A stretch of 64,000 nucleotides of DNA, from contig CP128433.1 of assembly GCA_032615215.1 (NCBI GenBank), forward strand, positions 2,067,501-2,131,500, given 5' to 3'. Shown here piece by piece: positions 27,563-36,017 of the stretch. The notes under the pieces were generated by a model. The model saw only the letters and a list, made by a program, of their open reading frames with translations. It did not search any database and was not told the origin of the DNA. This DNA is from Microbulbifer sp. MKSA007 (GTDB lineage: Bacteria > Pseudomonadota > Gammaproteobacteria > Pseudomonadales > Cellvibrionaceae). The first letter of the stretch is position 1. Every line of letters starts with the position of its first letter. Position numbers and translations under genes: made by a program.

Positions 27563-29584
27563 TTGCCCTTGTCAGTGCAGTCCCACAACTCCCAATCTGA
27601 TGCCCTCCAGGCTGAACTCACCCAAAAAATCCGAGTCGCGCTGAAGGGGCGGAGTTTTTCCAGCGCTGCTGAACAGGCTCAACAGCTGGTGGACAAGTTT
27701 CCGGGTGACCCGGAAAGCTATTATTTATTGGCGGTGAGCCTGAGATATTTGGGGAGTACTGATCGGGCCCAGGCGGTAATTGACATGTTGCTGAAACTGG
27801 ATAGCTCACATGCCCGTGCCTATCAGGAACAGGGGCATAACTTTGCCAAGTTGGGCGGGCTTTCGGAGCAGGTGGAGGCGTATCGGCAGGCGCTGGAATT
27901 GAATCCGGCCCTACATGCCAGTTGGAAGGGGCTCGCTGTGGGGTTGCGGGCACAAGGCAAAGAGCCCGATGCCCTAAAGGCCCTGCGCCAATTCCAGCAT
28001 CTGCAAAGCCTGCCTCCAGCACTACTGAGTGCCACCAGCCTATTGTATGAGAAGAAACTATATAAGGCGGAGCAACTTTGCCGCAGTTTTCTGCAAAAGA
28101 ATAAGCATCATCCAGAAGCAATGCGCTTGCTGGCATTAATTGGCGCCGAGCTGGGGGTGCTCGATGATGCAGCTTTCCTGCTGGAAAGCTGTCTCGAAAT
28201 GAACCCCCACTTCCATCAGGCGCGTTTCGATTATATCGGTGTATTGCGCAAGAGGCAGAAGTTTGCCGCCGCCTTGGCGCAGGCCCGCATGTTGCGGGAT
28301 GGCCAGGGTGGGCAGCAGAGTGACATTCTTTTCGCCACGCAGTGCGCCATGGTTGGAGATTATCAGACTGCATTGCAGATCTATGATCAGGTCCTGGCTG
28401 AATCTCCCCGATTGCATGGCGTCCTACTGCAGCGGGGGCACGCTCTTAAAACGATAGGCGAAGCTGACCAGGCCATTAATGCCTATCGGGCTTCTTACGA
28501 GTCCAGGCCGGATTTTGGTGATGCCTATTGGAGCCTGGCGAATATGAAAACTTACCGCTTTGATGATGCTGAAATTGAGCAGATGCAAGAGTTACAAGGG
28601 GGGCCAGCCACTGAGCGGGAAGATCGTTACCACCTTTGCTTCTCTTTGGGTAAGGCTCTGGAGGATCGCGGACAATATACAGAATCTTTTTCCTGGTATG
28701 AGCTGGGGAATGGGCTAAAGCAGCAAGAGTGCCAGTACAGCATTGAACAAAACCGCAGGGATACAGATTTACAAATTGCTCACTGCACGCCGGAACTGTT
28801 TAGCAAAAACCTGAATTCCGGCTTTAATTCGCCAGACCCGATTTTTATAGTGGGATTGCCTCGCGCCGGTTCTACCCTGCTGGAGCAGATTCTCGCTTCC
28901 CACCCGCAAGTGGATGGTACTTTTGAGTTGCACAATATTCTGGCTTCCGCCCGCCGCTTGGATGGCCGTCGACGGACCAGTGACGAACCCCGTTATCCGG
29001 GGGTGCTGCAAGCGCTGAGTGCCGACCAGCTCGCACAGATCGGCCAGCGCTATATCGAAGAAACTGCAATACATCGTGGTAAGGCTGCCTTCTTTATCGA
29101 TAAGATGCCGAATAATTTTCGCCATATCGGTTTAATTCAATTGGCGCTCCCCAATGCAAAAATTATCGATGCCCGCCGCCATCCTATGGCTTGTTGCTTT
29201 AGTGGATTTAAGCAGTTGTTTGCGGAGGGGCAGGAGTTTACCTATGGTCTGGAGCAGATTGGTGAATATTATCACGACTATGTTCGTTTGATGGATCACT
29301 GGGACCAAGTGCTACCGGGTAAAGTCCTGCGAGTGCATTATGAAAACGTGGTGAATGACCTGGAAGGGCAGGTGCGTCGTTTACTGGACTACTGCGGCCT
29401 GCCATTTGCTGAAGAATGCCTGGAGTTCCACCGTACCGAACGCGCCGTGCGTACACCTAGTGCAGAGCAGGTTCGCCAGCCCATATACCGAAGCGGTACG
29501 GATCAGTGGAAGCATTTTGAATCTGAGCTGGAGCCTTTAAAGGAAATATTGTCTGAGGAGTTAGAGGCATATCTGGCGTCCTGA
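27563..29584 (+). CDS. TPR-repeat sulfotransferase
   Basis: A 673-residue protein with about eight to ten tetratricopeptide repeats (residues about 20-390) fused to a sulfotransferase domain (about 420-673). The PAPS-binding 5' loop is clear, PIFIVGLPRAGSTLLEQILASHP, and a 3'-phosphate-type segment is likely in IIDARRHPMACCFSGFKQ. The end, VRTPSAEQVRQPIYRSGTDQWKHFE, is typical of this group. No signal peptide, so it acts in the cytosol, transferring sulfate from PAPS to an unknown acceptor. The start is unsure (TTG at 27563 or 27569, or GTG at 27575). This architecture often sits next to TonB receptors, as here. Confidence 0.9.
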   Translation: MPLSVQSHNSQSDALQAELTQKIRVALKGRSFSSAAEQAQQLVDKFPGDPESYYLLAVSLRYLGSTDRAQAVIDMLLKLDSSHARAYQEQGHNFAKLGGLSEQVEAYRQALELNPALHASWKGLAVGLRAQGKEPDALKALRQFQHLQSLPPALLSATSLLYEKKLYKAEQLCRSFLQKNKHHPEAMRLLALIGAELGVLDDAAFLLESCLEMNPHFHQARFDYIGVLRKRQKFAAALAQARMLRDGQGGQQSDILFATQCAMVGDYQTALQIYDQVLAESPRLHGVLLQRGHALKTIGEADQAINAYRASYESRPDFGDAYWSLANMKTYRFDDAEIEQMQELQGGPATEREDRYHLCFSLGKALEDRGQYTESFSWYELGNGLKQQECQYSIEQNRRDTDLQIAHCTPELFSKNLNSGFNSPDPIFIVGLPRAGSTLLEQILASHPQVDGTFELHNILASARRLDGRRRTSDEPRYPGVLQALSADQLAQIGQRYIEETAIHRGKAAFFIDKMPNNFRHIGLIQLALPNAKIIDARRHPMACCFSGFKQLFAEGQEFTYGLEQIGEYYHDYVRLMDHWDQVLPGKVLRVHYENVVNDLEGQVRRLLDYCGLPFAEECLEFHRTERAVRTPSAEQVRQPIYRSGTDQWKHFESELEPLKEILSEELEAYLAS

Positions 29585-30093
29585 CTGGAATGTGACCTAG
29601 CGGCAGTTAGTTCTTTAGTTCCATTCAGGAAGATGATGCATTGGGTCGATAAGGCAAAGATTGATGCCTACTCGCCTTCAAATTTCAGCTTAGCCTCCTC
29701 AACAAGTCTTTCATGCTAAGGCCGAGTCATGTCTGAGCGCGATTTGCGTACTTTAGTTGTATTCAATTTCATCCAATAGTCACACTCAATGGCGGCTAAA
29801 ATGTATCCAGGCTTTCCTTCTATAAACAAACCCTGGTGAATTTTTTTGAGCGAATTTTTTCTGTGAATTTTCATTTGGTCGGAGCGGATTTACTAGGTGT
29901 TGGCAAGTTAGCAGTTTTACACTGCTATAAATTAACCTCTTAATTATTTACTGGCATCTATGATGATATTAGCTTATCTGGGGGGTCAATATGAGAAGGT
30001 CAATCTTGTTCGGGGGGTGCCGAAAATATCTTGTAGCAAGTAAGTTTGTACAAACTTGTTTGATAAATCTAACCTGAAAGAATTATTAATTTT
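29585..30093. other. Gene-free stretch between convergent genes
   Basis: About 510 bp with no supported gene on either strand; stops are frequent in all frames. A short plus-strand frame at 29730 has no ribosome site. Confidence 0.5.
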
Positions 30094-30567
30094 TTAGCTT
30101 GGCTGTTTGCTAATATTTTTGGTTAGTTCTAATAGTAATCTTAAGGCATCTTTATGCCGGACTCCATCCTCAACAATGGGTTGATCATAGTTGTGTAAGA
30201 AATAATCTTTAACAACAGATTCAACCCTGAATCCATGGCGTTGATAAAAGGTCAGCTGGTAACCAAATGTACCGGTACTCAATTCAACTCTATGAACTCC
30301 CCTGGTGATGAGCTCTGATATGGAGAACTTTAACAGTTTTGATCCAATCCCTTGCTGCCGCATCTCAGGAGAAACTGAGATATTGAAAATCTCAGCGATT
30401 GCGGTATCAATTTCTTTTACTACGCATATACCTTCCACAGCGCCAGCATCAATTGCTGCGAAGCACCAGGATTCAGGTAAATAGCTGTCTATTTTCTTCT
30501 TAGAGGGATCTGCTTCGAGTAGAAGATATAAAGGTGCATCGCTTACGGGTATTTGGATGTATTTCAT
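30094..30567 (-). CDS. GNAT-family N-acetyltransferase
   Basis: A 157-residue acetyl-CoA-dependent transferase. It has the core motif A of the GNAT fold, IFNISVSPEMRQQGIGSKLLKFSI, with the acetyl-CoA loop Q-x-x-G-I-G, and motif B near GFRVESVVKDYFLHNYDQP. Length and domain order are typical for a single-domain GNAT. The acceptor is unknown. It stands alone; the next gene on the same strand lies 198 bp away beyond a REP-like palindrome. Confidence 0.88.
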   Translation of the reverse strand: MKYIQIPVSDAPLYLLLEADPSKKKIDSYLPESWCFAAIDAGAVEGICVVKEIDTAIAEIFNISVSPEMRQQGIGSKLLKFSISELITRGVHRVELSTGTFGYQLTFYQRHGFRVESVVKDYFLHNYDQPIVEDGVRHKDALRLLLELTKNISKQPS

Positions 30568-30695
30568 AGCGCGGTCTACTTGGTTTCTCTTTGAGGCATT
30601 AACCTATATGCGCTTTATCAATAAAATTTTCTCGTATCCACAAAAAGTAGTATAGCAATACAAGGTTGTTGGTGAATTGTGGGGCAGTCGTTATT

Positions 30696-30729
30696 TCTGC
30701 GAATACCGGCTTTCGCCGGTATTCGCAGA
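30696..30729. repeat. REP-like palindrome
   Basis: A 15-bp perfect stem, TCTGCGAATACCGGC and GCCGGTATTCGCAGA, around TTTC. The core CCGGC-TTTC-GCCGG and its translated signature IPAFAGI/IPAKAGI are those of extragenic palindromes common in proteobacteria. It sits between two minus-strand genes. Confidence 0.75.
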
Positions 30730-30765
30730 TTTGAAGTGCGGGAAAAAATGAAGGTAAGTGACTGG

Positions 30766-32418
30766 CTACAGGGGTTTACGGTAGACCTGTTCTCCTTCAA
30801 CCCAGGTCTCCAGAACTTGTACCTTCCAGATCTCCTGGGGAGCTATCGTAAAAATATCCTTATCCAGCAAAATAAAATCGGCGAACTTCCCGGCTTCAAG
30901 GTTGCCGATGACTTTCTCTTGATGGCTGGCATAGGCTGCATCCAGGGTAAAGGCGCGCAGGGCTTGCTCCAGAGTCATAGCTTCTTCAGTGCGCCAGCCT
31001 TTACTAGGGTCTCCCTGGCGGTCGCGGCGGGTAACTGCGGCGTGTAGACCGAAAAGCGGGTTTGCGGGTTCTACTGGGAAGTCGGAACCTGCGGCGATGG
31101 GAGTGCCTTGCTCCAGCAGTGTCTGCCATGCGTAGGCGCCGATCAGGCGCTCATTCCCCAGACGGTCGCCGGCCATGTTCTTATCGCTGGTAGCGTGAGT
31201 GGGCTGCATAGAGGCAATCAGGTTGAGCCGGGCGAAGCGCGGAATATCTTCCACCTCAATAACCTGGGCGTGCTCCACGCGATGACGATAGCTAGCTTGG
31301 CTCTCTGCCTTGTTTAGGGTTTCCAAATGGTTCAGTACGATATGGTTAGCCCTGTCGCCGATCGCATGTACGTTAACCTGGAAGTTATTGTCGGTAGCCA
31401 GCTTGAGCAAAGCCAACATTTTGTCTTCCGGGTAGAGCAGTAGCCCCTTTTCCTGAGGACGGTCGTGATAGGGCTCCAGCAGGGCAGCGCCTCGGCTTCC
31501 CAAGGCGCCATCGGCGGAAAGTTTGATGCTGCGCATATACAGCCGGTCCGAAGGCTCTCCAATATGCCCCGCCTGAAGTAACTGGGCATAGTTGTGGCTA
31601 TCTACTGAAAGCATGGGGTAAATACGCAACGGGATGGCTTTCTTATTTGCCAGGTCTCGGTAGGCGTTCAGGGTCTGTTCGCTGATACCCGCATCATGCA
31701 CACTGGTTAATCCCAGGGAGAGAGCGGTGGTAAATGCATTTTGTAGGTTCTTTTTCTCCTGGGCTAAAGTAGGTGCGGGTATCGCCTTGTACATCAGGCT
31801 CATGGCGTTATCGATCAGGATGCCTGTCGGGTTGCCGTTTTCATCCCGTAGAATCTCACCGCCATCGGGTGATTGGGTTTCCTTGTCGATCCCCGCTAAC
31901 TCTAGGGCCCTGGAATTGGCCCAACCTGCGTGGCCATCGACCCTGCGCAACCAAATTGGCTGCTTGATTTCCAATTTATCTAGTTGTTTATGGGTTGGGA
32001 AAGCTTTGTTGGGCCAGGTAACCTGGTTCCAGCCACGGCCCGATAGCCATTCGTCGGGCCCCAGATCCCGGGCGTACTTCTTGATGGCTGAGAGTGCTTG
32101 TGCAAGGGAGTGATCGCGTAAGTCCAATTCCCCGGTGAGTTGGCCCAGGCCCAGCATATGGCCGTGGGCATCAATTAGGCCTGGGAGTAGGGTTTTACCT
32201 TGCGCGTCAATTCTGTCGGCTGTAGGGAACTGCTTTTCCAGCTGTTGATAGCTTCCAGTTGCCAGTACCTTACCTTGATCAAAGGCTAAAGCATCGAACG
32301 TGAGTAGTTGATCATCAGTAGTTTGGTAGCCGGAAACATTGTGAATCAGCGTGGCGGACTGAACACACAGTGAGGTGGCCATAAGTAGAGTGGCGGTAAG
32401 GGGGCGGAAAAAACGCAT
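30766..32418 (-). CDS. Exported amidohydrolase (YtcJ-like, amidohydrolase family 3)
   Basis: A 550-residue metal-dependent hydrolase. A signal peptide covers about residues 1-21 (LTATLLMATSLCVQSA), so it acts outside the cytosol. Metal-site motifs of the family: LIDAHGHMLGLG (HxH), VNVHAIGDRANH, YRHRVEHAQVI and AAGSDFPVEPANPLFGL (the Asp). A composite beta-sandwich is formed by the two ends (FDALAFDQGKVLATG and LEAGKFADFILLDKDIF). It probably cleaves an amide or ester; the substrate is unknown. The next gene upstream on this strand, a PQQ sugar dehydrogenase, is only 67 bp away, so the two may be co-transcribed. Confidence 0.9.
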   Translation of the reverse strand: MRFFRPLTATLLMATSLCVQSATLIHNVSGYQTTDDQLLTFDALAFDQGKVLATGSYQQLEKQFPTADRIDAQGKTLLPGLIDAHGHMLGLGQLTGELDLRDHSLAQALSAIKKYARDLGPDEWLSGRGWNQVTWPNKAFPTHKQLDKLEIKQPIWLRRVDGHAGWANSRALELAGIDKETQSPDGGEILRDENGNPTGILIDNAMSLMYKAIPAPTLAQEKKNLQNAFTTALSLGLTSVHDAGISEQTLNAYRDLANKKAIPLRIYPMLSVDSHNYAQLLQAGHIGEPSDRLYMRSIKLSADGALGSRGAALLEPYHDRPQEKGLLLYPEDKMLALLKLATDNNFQVNVHAIGDRANHIVLNHLETLNKAESQASYRHRVEHAQVIEVEDIPRFARLNLIASMQPTHATSDKNMAGDRLGNERLIGAYAWQTLLEQGTPIAAGSDFPVEPANPLFGLHAAVTRRDRQGDPSKGWRTEEAMTLEQALRAFTLDAAYASHQEKVIGNLEAGKFADFILLDKDIFTIAPQEIWKVQVLETWVEGEQVYRKPL

Positions 32419-32485
32419 AGATAGCTTGCCTTATAGGGCGACTTTTGAACCTCGCCCCAACTAGTCGAATATCTTAAAATTCGAG

Positions 32486-33655
32486 TTATTGTTTTGCTGG
32501 ATCTATGCGCAGTAAACGGCCTTTGGGGCCATCGGTCAATATGTAAAGACTGCCATCCTGGCCAACTTCTGCGTCGCGTACGCGCTCCCCAATAGGTATC
32601 CTTAGCTCGCCAATGGCAGCGCCATCTTTTATCTGAATGATCCTTAAATCTTCGCTAACTAATCCGGCGGAAATAAGCCGTCCTTTCCATTCGGGGAAGG
32701 CATTGCCGGTGTAGAAGGCCAGTCCTCCAGGGGCATGGGTATCGAGCCAGGCCAGTGCGGGCGAGGTAAATTCTGGATCCTCGATTTTAAAGGCTATATT
32801 GGAACCATCCCGGTAGTCCCGACCAAAAGTGACCCTTGGCCAGCCATAGTTACTGCCAGCTTTGAGGCGGTTCAATTCATCGCCTCCAGCGGGGCCGTGT
32901 TCGGAGGACCAGATCTCTCCACTTTGTTGATCGATCACCAATCCTTGGGGGTTGCGGTGGCCAAAGCTCCAGGTTTGCGGCAGGGCATCTGCTTGGTTTT
33001 TGAAAGGGTTGTCGTCGGGAATAGAACCGTCCCCATTAATACGAATAATAGAGCCGAAGTGGGTTTGTAGGTTTTGCGCCTGTTCCCTGGCAAAAATATC
33101 GAGGAATTCTTGTGGGGGATTACCGCCATCGCCAATGGTAGCCAGCAACGTTTTATCGGGTAGGAAGGCGAGCCGGGAACCGAAGTGTGCGCCGTTATTT
33201 TTACCCTGCGCGGACTTGAATATCTCTTCAAAGTTTTCCAACTTGCCGTTATTCCATTTAGCCCGACCAATGGCAAGTCGGTTGTTGTCCATATTGCCAA
33301 TGGCATAGCTGAAGTAGAGCATCTGGTCTTGAGGGAAGGTGGGGCTCACAGCGATATCCAGTAGGCCCCCTTGGCCAAGAAACAAGATTTCTGCTGGAAA
33401 CCCGATAGGTTCTGCCAATAATTTTCCATCTTTTACAATTCTGAGTTGTCCGCTGCGCTGGGTGATAAGAAAGCTTCCATCGGGCAGGTTGGTTATACCC
33501 CAAGGGTATTCAAGTGGGCCGGCGACTGAAGTAAGGGTAACCTCTTCGGCGAGCGGGATAGTGCCTCGGGAAATCAAAGGATTACCCTGGCTATTGGCAG
33601 CAGTGCTAAAAAAGATGCAGGTTGTGACAACTACACTAAGGAGGTATTTCACCAC
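32486..33655 (-). CDS. PQQ-dependent sugar dehydrogenase, soluble (YliI/Asd type)
   Basis: A 389-residue secreted six-bladed beta-propeller that oxidises aldoses with PQQ. The signal peptide covers about residues 1-22. Family motifs: YPWGITNLPDGSFLITQRSGQL, GGLLDIAVSPTF, the catalytic-His region NNGAHFGSRLAFLPDKTLLATIGDGGN, SFGHRNPQGLVID, SSEHGPAGGDELNRLKAGSNYGWP, and ERVRDAEVGQDGSLYILTD. Sequence and length are closer to the YliI/aldose type than to GdhB. The enzyme needs PQQ, but no PQQ biosynthesis gene is in the window. The likely electron acceptor is a periplasmic carrier. Confidence 0.93.
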   Translation of the reverse strand: MVKYLLSVVVTTCIFFSTAANSQGNPLISRGTIPLAEEVTLTSVAGPLEYPWGITNLPDGSFLITQRSGQLRIVKDGKLLAEPIGFPAEILFLGQGGLLDIAVSPTFPQDQMLYFSYAIGNMDNNRLAIGRAKWNNGKLENFEEIFKSAQGKNNGAHFGSRLAFLPDKTLLATIGDGGNPPQEFLDIFAREQAQNLQTHFGSIIRINGDGSIPDDNPFKNQADALPQTWSFGHRNPQGLVIDQQSGEIWSSEHGPAGGDELNRLKAGSNYGWPRVTFGRDYRDGSNIAFKIEDPEFTSPALAWLDTHAPGGLAFYTGNAFPEWKGRLISAGLVSEDLRIIQIKDGAAIGELRIPIGERVRDAEVGQDGSLYILTDGPKGRLLRIDPAKQ

Positions 33656-33774
33656 ATGGCCTCTATCGATTTGTCTCGGGATTGAGCATAGATAGAGTAG
33701 TCACTGGGGAATGTCCAGGCAGTACGCCAGGGTAATTGTCAGGGTGTTAAATCATTCTGTAGGGAGGTGAATAG

Positions 33775-33981
33775 ATGTCCCGCTGGTTGATTATCGCAGG
33801 AATAATTTTAGTGTTGGTTGGGGTGCTATTGCACTTTTCCCCAGGGTTATTCAGCTGGTTCGGGCGCTTGCCGGGAGATATTCGTGTGGAGTCGGGGCGC
33901 ACCCGTTTTTACTTTCCAATTGTATCGATGATTATCGTTAGTTTGGTATTGAGTTTACTGGTGAATTTATTTCGACGTTAA
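33775..33981 (+). CDS. DUF2905 family small membrane protein
   Basis: A 68-residue protein with two hydrophobic helices (residues about 3-22 and 45-65) joined by the conserved loop FSWFGRLPGDIRVESGRTRFYFPI, the signature of DUF2905. ATG is preceded by AGGGAGG. Function of the family is unknown. It lies alone on the plus strand between minus-strand genes and converges with the MRJP-type gene. Confidence 0.92.
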   Translation: MSRWLIIAGIILVLVGVLLHFSPGLFSWFGRLPGDIRVESGRTRFYFPIVSMIIVSLVLSLLVNLFRR

Positions 33982-34015
33982 TAAAAAACCGCCAGGGTAA
34001 CTATCTCCTGGCGGT
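33982..34015 (-). terminator. Terminator of the MRJP/yellow-family gene
   Basis: On the minus strand a 9-bp stem (ACCGCCAGG / CCTGGCGGT) is followed by TTTTTTA. On the plus strand it lies just after the DUF2905 stop and may help there as well. Confidence 0.85.
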
Positions 34016-34025
34016 GAGAGGGAGT

Positions 34026-35132
34026 TTATGGAGTGTAGCGGAAGCGCATCAGCTTGTAGGGTGGCTTGGCATTACCAAGGCCAGAACTGAAAGCAGGATG
34101 CTGGTGAAGCTGATCCTGGGTGATATATACCCAGCCATTGCTAATAGCGAGGCTGTCAGGCCAAGAGAGTTGTTTGTCCTGTAGCAGGATTTGGTAATTG
34201 CCCTGGGTGGTCAGTCCAATGGCGTTATTCTGCAGGTCGGTAACCAGCACGCCACCTTCCGGTGCCATTGCAATGCCATCACTGGGGTTTTTGGGGCCAA
34301 ACTCTTCAATTTGTGCGGTTAGTTTACTCTCGGAAATATCGGCGTCCGCCAACTGCGCAGCAGGAAGGCGGAAGATTTTATCGCCGCTGAGGCTGCCAAA
34401 GTAGAGCCATTCAGACTTGTCGTCCAGGGCAATGGGATTGAGACCAAAGTGCAGGCTTTTATTCGTATCACCTTCAGTTTTAGCCGCTAGCAAAACTCCA
34501 CCGATGATGAGATCCTGCTTTGGCGGCATAAATTCATTAGCGCTTTCCAGTACACGCCGAGAGCGTCCGGTTTTCAGGTCGACGACAATAATTGCCGGTT
34601 TGGTCGCGCCGTTAAAATTACCGAAGGACATATCGGCGATGTAGATTTTTTGGCGCTTTTCATCCAGGGCAAAATCCTGCGGAAATGAATTTTCTACTAA
34701 TGCTGACTTGGAAATTTCAATCTGTTGGTGCAGTTTATTATTGACGCTGTCCCAGGCGACAAGTTGGACGGGTGTATTTTCAGCGCCCATATCCAAGATC
34801 CAGACGATGCCTTTGCTGTCAGAGTGAATGCCAATTACTGATCCAAAGCCCACTTCACCCTGTTCAGGCCCATCCGCCCAATCTCGATTGGGAAAGGGTT
34901 GCTTGGAGCCGTTGGCCATTACCTCGAGTACTTTTAGTTTTGGCGCATCCAGTGGGTGCATGCTGACCAGTACCCGGCCATTGGGGGTGATAGTGACACC
35001 GGCAGCGCGGGATTCGCTGAATTCAGTGACTGTTTGCAGGGACTCCGCTTCAGCTGCGTGAGTGACACTGGTGGCTAAGCTGCCAACACCTGCAAGAGCC
35101 AGAGCGGCAAATAGTATTTTTGGGGACTTCAT
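34026..35132 (-). CDS. Major royal jelly / yellow family protein, secreted
   Basis: A 368-residue exported beta-propeller. A signal peptide covers about residues 1-26 (ILFAALALAGVGSLATSVTHAA). The body has the yellow/MRJP pattern: a first blade with SRAAGVTITPNGRVLVSMHP, IHSDSKGIVWILDMG, FPQDFALDEKRQKIYIADMSF, HFGLNPIALDDKSEWLYFGSLSG and the end PYKLMRFRYTP. The bacterial members have no firmly known activity; lactonase-like or sugar-binding roles are suggested by the fold. It begins 27 bp after the OpuAC-like gene on the same strand, so the two form an operon under the divergent LysR promoter. A terminator closes it. Confidence 0.85.
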   Translation of the reverse strand: MKSPKILFAALALAGVGSLATSVTHAAEAESLQTVTEFSESRAAGVTITPNGRVLVSMHPLDAPKLKVLEVMANGSKQPFPNRDWADGPEQGEVGFGSVIGIHSDSKGIVWILDMGAENTPVQLVAWDSVNNKLHQQIEISKSALVENSFPQDFALDEKRQKIYIADMSFGNFNGATKPAIIVVDLKTGRSRRVLESANEFMPPKQDLIIGGVLLAAKTEGDTNKSLHFGLNPIALDDKSEWLYFGSLSGDKIFRLPAAQLADADISESKLTAQIEEFGPKNPSDGIAMAPEGGVLVTDLQNNAIGLTTQGNYQILLQDKQLSWPDSLAISNGWVYITQDQLHQHPAFSSGLGNAKPPYKLMRFRYTP

Positions 35133-35159
35133 TGCGACTTCCTTAAATTTTACTGTGTC

Positions 35160-35894
35160 TCAGTTTTTGGCTTGTTTGCGCAGCGCATCTTCCAAGGCGC
35201 TGAGCTTTTTGTTGCCGATATAAAGCTGGGACAGGGCAGCCAGGGCGGCGCTGCCAATTTTCTGTTTGGCATCTTTGCGCACGATGAGCGTTGCTTCATC
35301 TTGAGTGCCGAGAAGCCCTTTGGGCTCTTTTAGTGCGCGGATGGTGTAGCGGTTGTGGAGAAATTGCGGGTGCCACAAGGGAATCACTACCCAGCGCTCC
35401 TGCGCTACGGCGTCTTCAAAACGGTTGAAGCAGTCTGCTTCTGTTCCCGGTCGGAATTCGTAACCTGCCTTATCAAGACCATAGGCATGAATCATTTCAG
35501 TGGAAAAGCGGCTAATACCGGCACCGGGATTAATTCCCTGGATCAGGCGATCCATACGGGTGAGAGCAGGTTCGCTGAGTAGGTCATCAACACTGGCAAT
35601 TGCTTTTTCGGGCACATAATCCGGCACACCCCAGATACAGTAGGGCTCATACAGCACGGTCACTTTTTCGACCTGGTCCAGCAGGGGATTCAGGTAGACC
35701 TCGTGGCTGGAGGGCAGCCAGGCCGAAGTTAAAAGGTCGATTTCCCCGTTTTTTAACAGCTCGAAGGCCGCCTCATGGGGGGCGGACTTGAAGCTGGTTT
35801 GGTGGCCGTGAGCCTCAAGAACCTTGGCGACTTCCCGGGCGCTGGCCTCGTGGAAAGAGAGCGCAATGTGTCCGATGCGAATACTGTTATCCAT
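35160..35894 (-). CDS. OpuAC-type substrate-binding protein without signal peptide
   Basis: A 244-residue protein of the glycine betaine / choline binding (OpuAC, ProX-like) family. It opens at once with the domain strand (IRIGHIALSFHEASAREVAKVLEAHGH) and has LTSAWLPSSHEVYL, NPGAGISRFSTEMIHAYGLD and WVVIPLWHPQFLHNRYTIRAL, the last with the Trp/His residues that hold a quaternary amine. There is no signal peptide or lipobox and no ABC permease or ATPase gene nearby, so it is not a normal transport component. A cytosolic sensor, carrier or enzyme-like role is possible. It is divergent from a LysR gene and is followed by the MRJP-type gene. Confidence 0.85.
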   Translation of the reverse strand: MDNSIRIGHIALSFHEASAREVAKVLEAHGHQTSFKSAPHEAAFELLKNGEIDLLTSAWLPSSHEVYLNPLLDQVEKVTVLYEPYCIWGVPDYVPEKAIASVDDLLSEPALTRMDRLIQGINPGAGISRFSTEMIHAYGLDKAGYEFRPGTEADCFNRFEDAVAQERWVVIPLWHPQFLHNRYTIRALKEPKGLLGTQDEATLIVRKDAKQKIGSAALAALSQLYIGNKKLSALEDALRKQAKN

Positions 35895-36017
35895 ACCGAA
35901 ACTCCCTGGTGTAAGTTTGTGACTGTGCAGTAGTGGCTGCGATAGGGGTATTGTGGTTGCTTTGATTTACCGGATAAACTGCAATTAATAGAAGTTAATA
36001 TTCGATATTTCCGATCA

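Noticed and set aside
29620..29760. Possible trace of a transposase end on the minus strand (RHQSLPYRP-like reading)
   Set aside because: Only a dozen residues resemble the end of an IS3-type transposase, stops interrupt it, and no terminal inverted repeats are seen.
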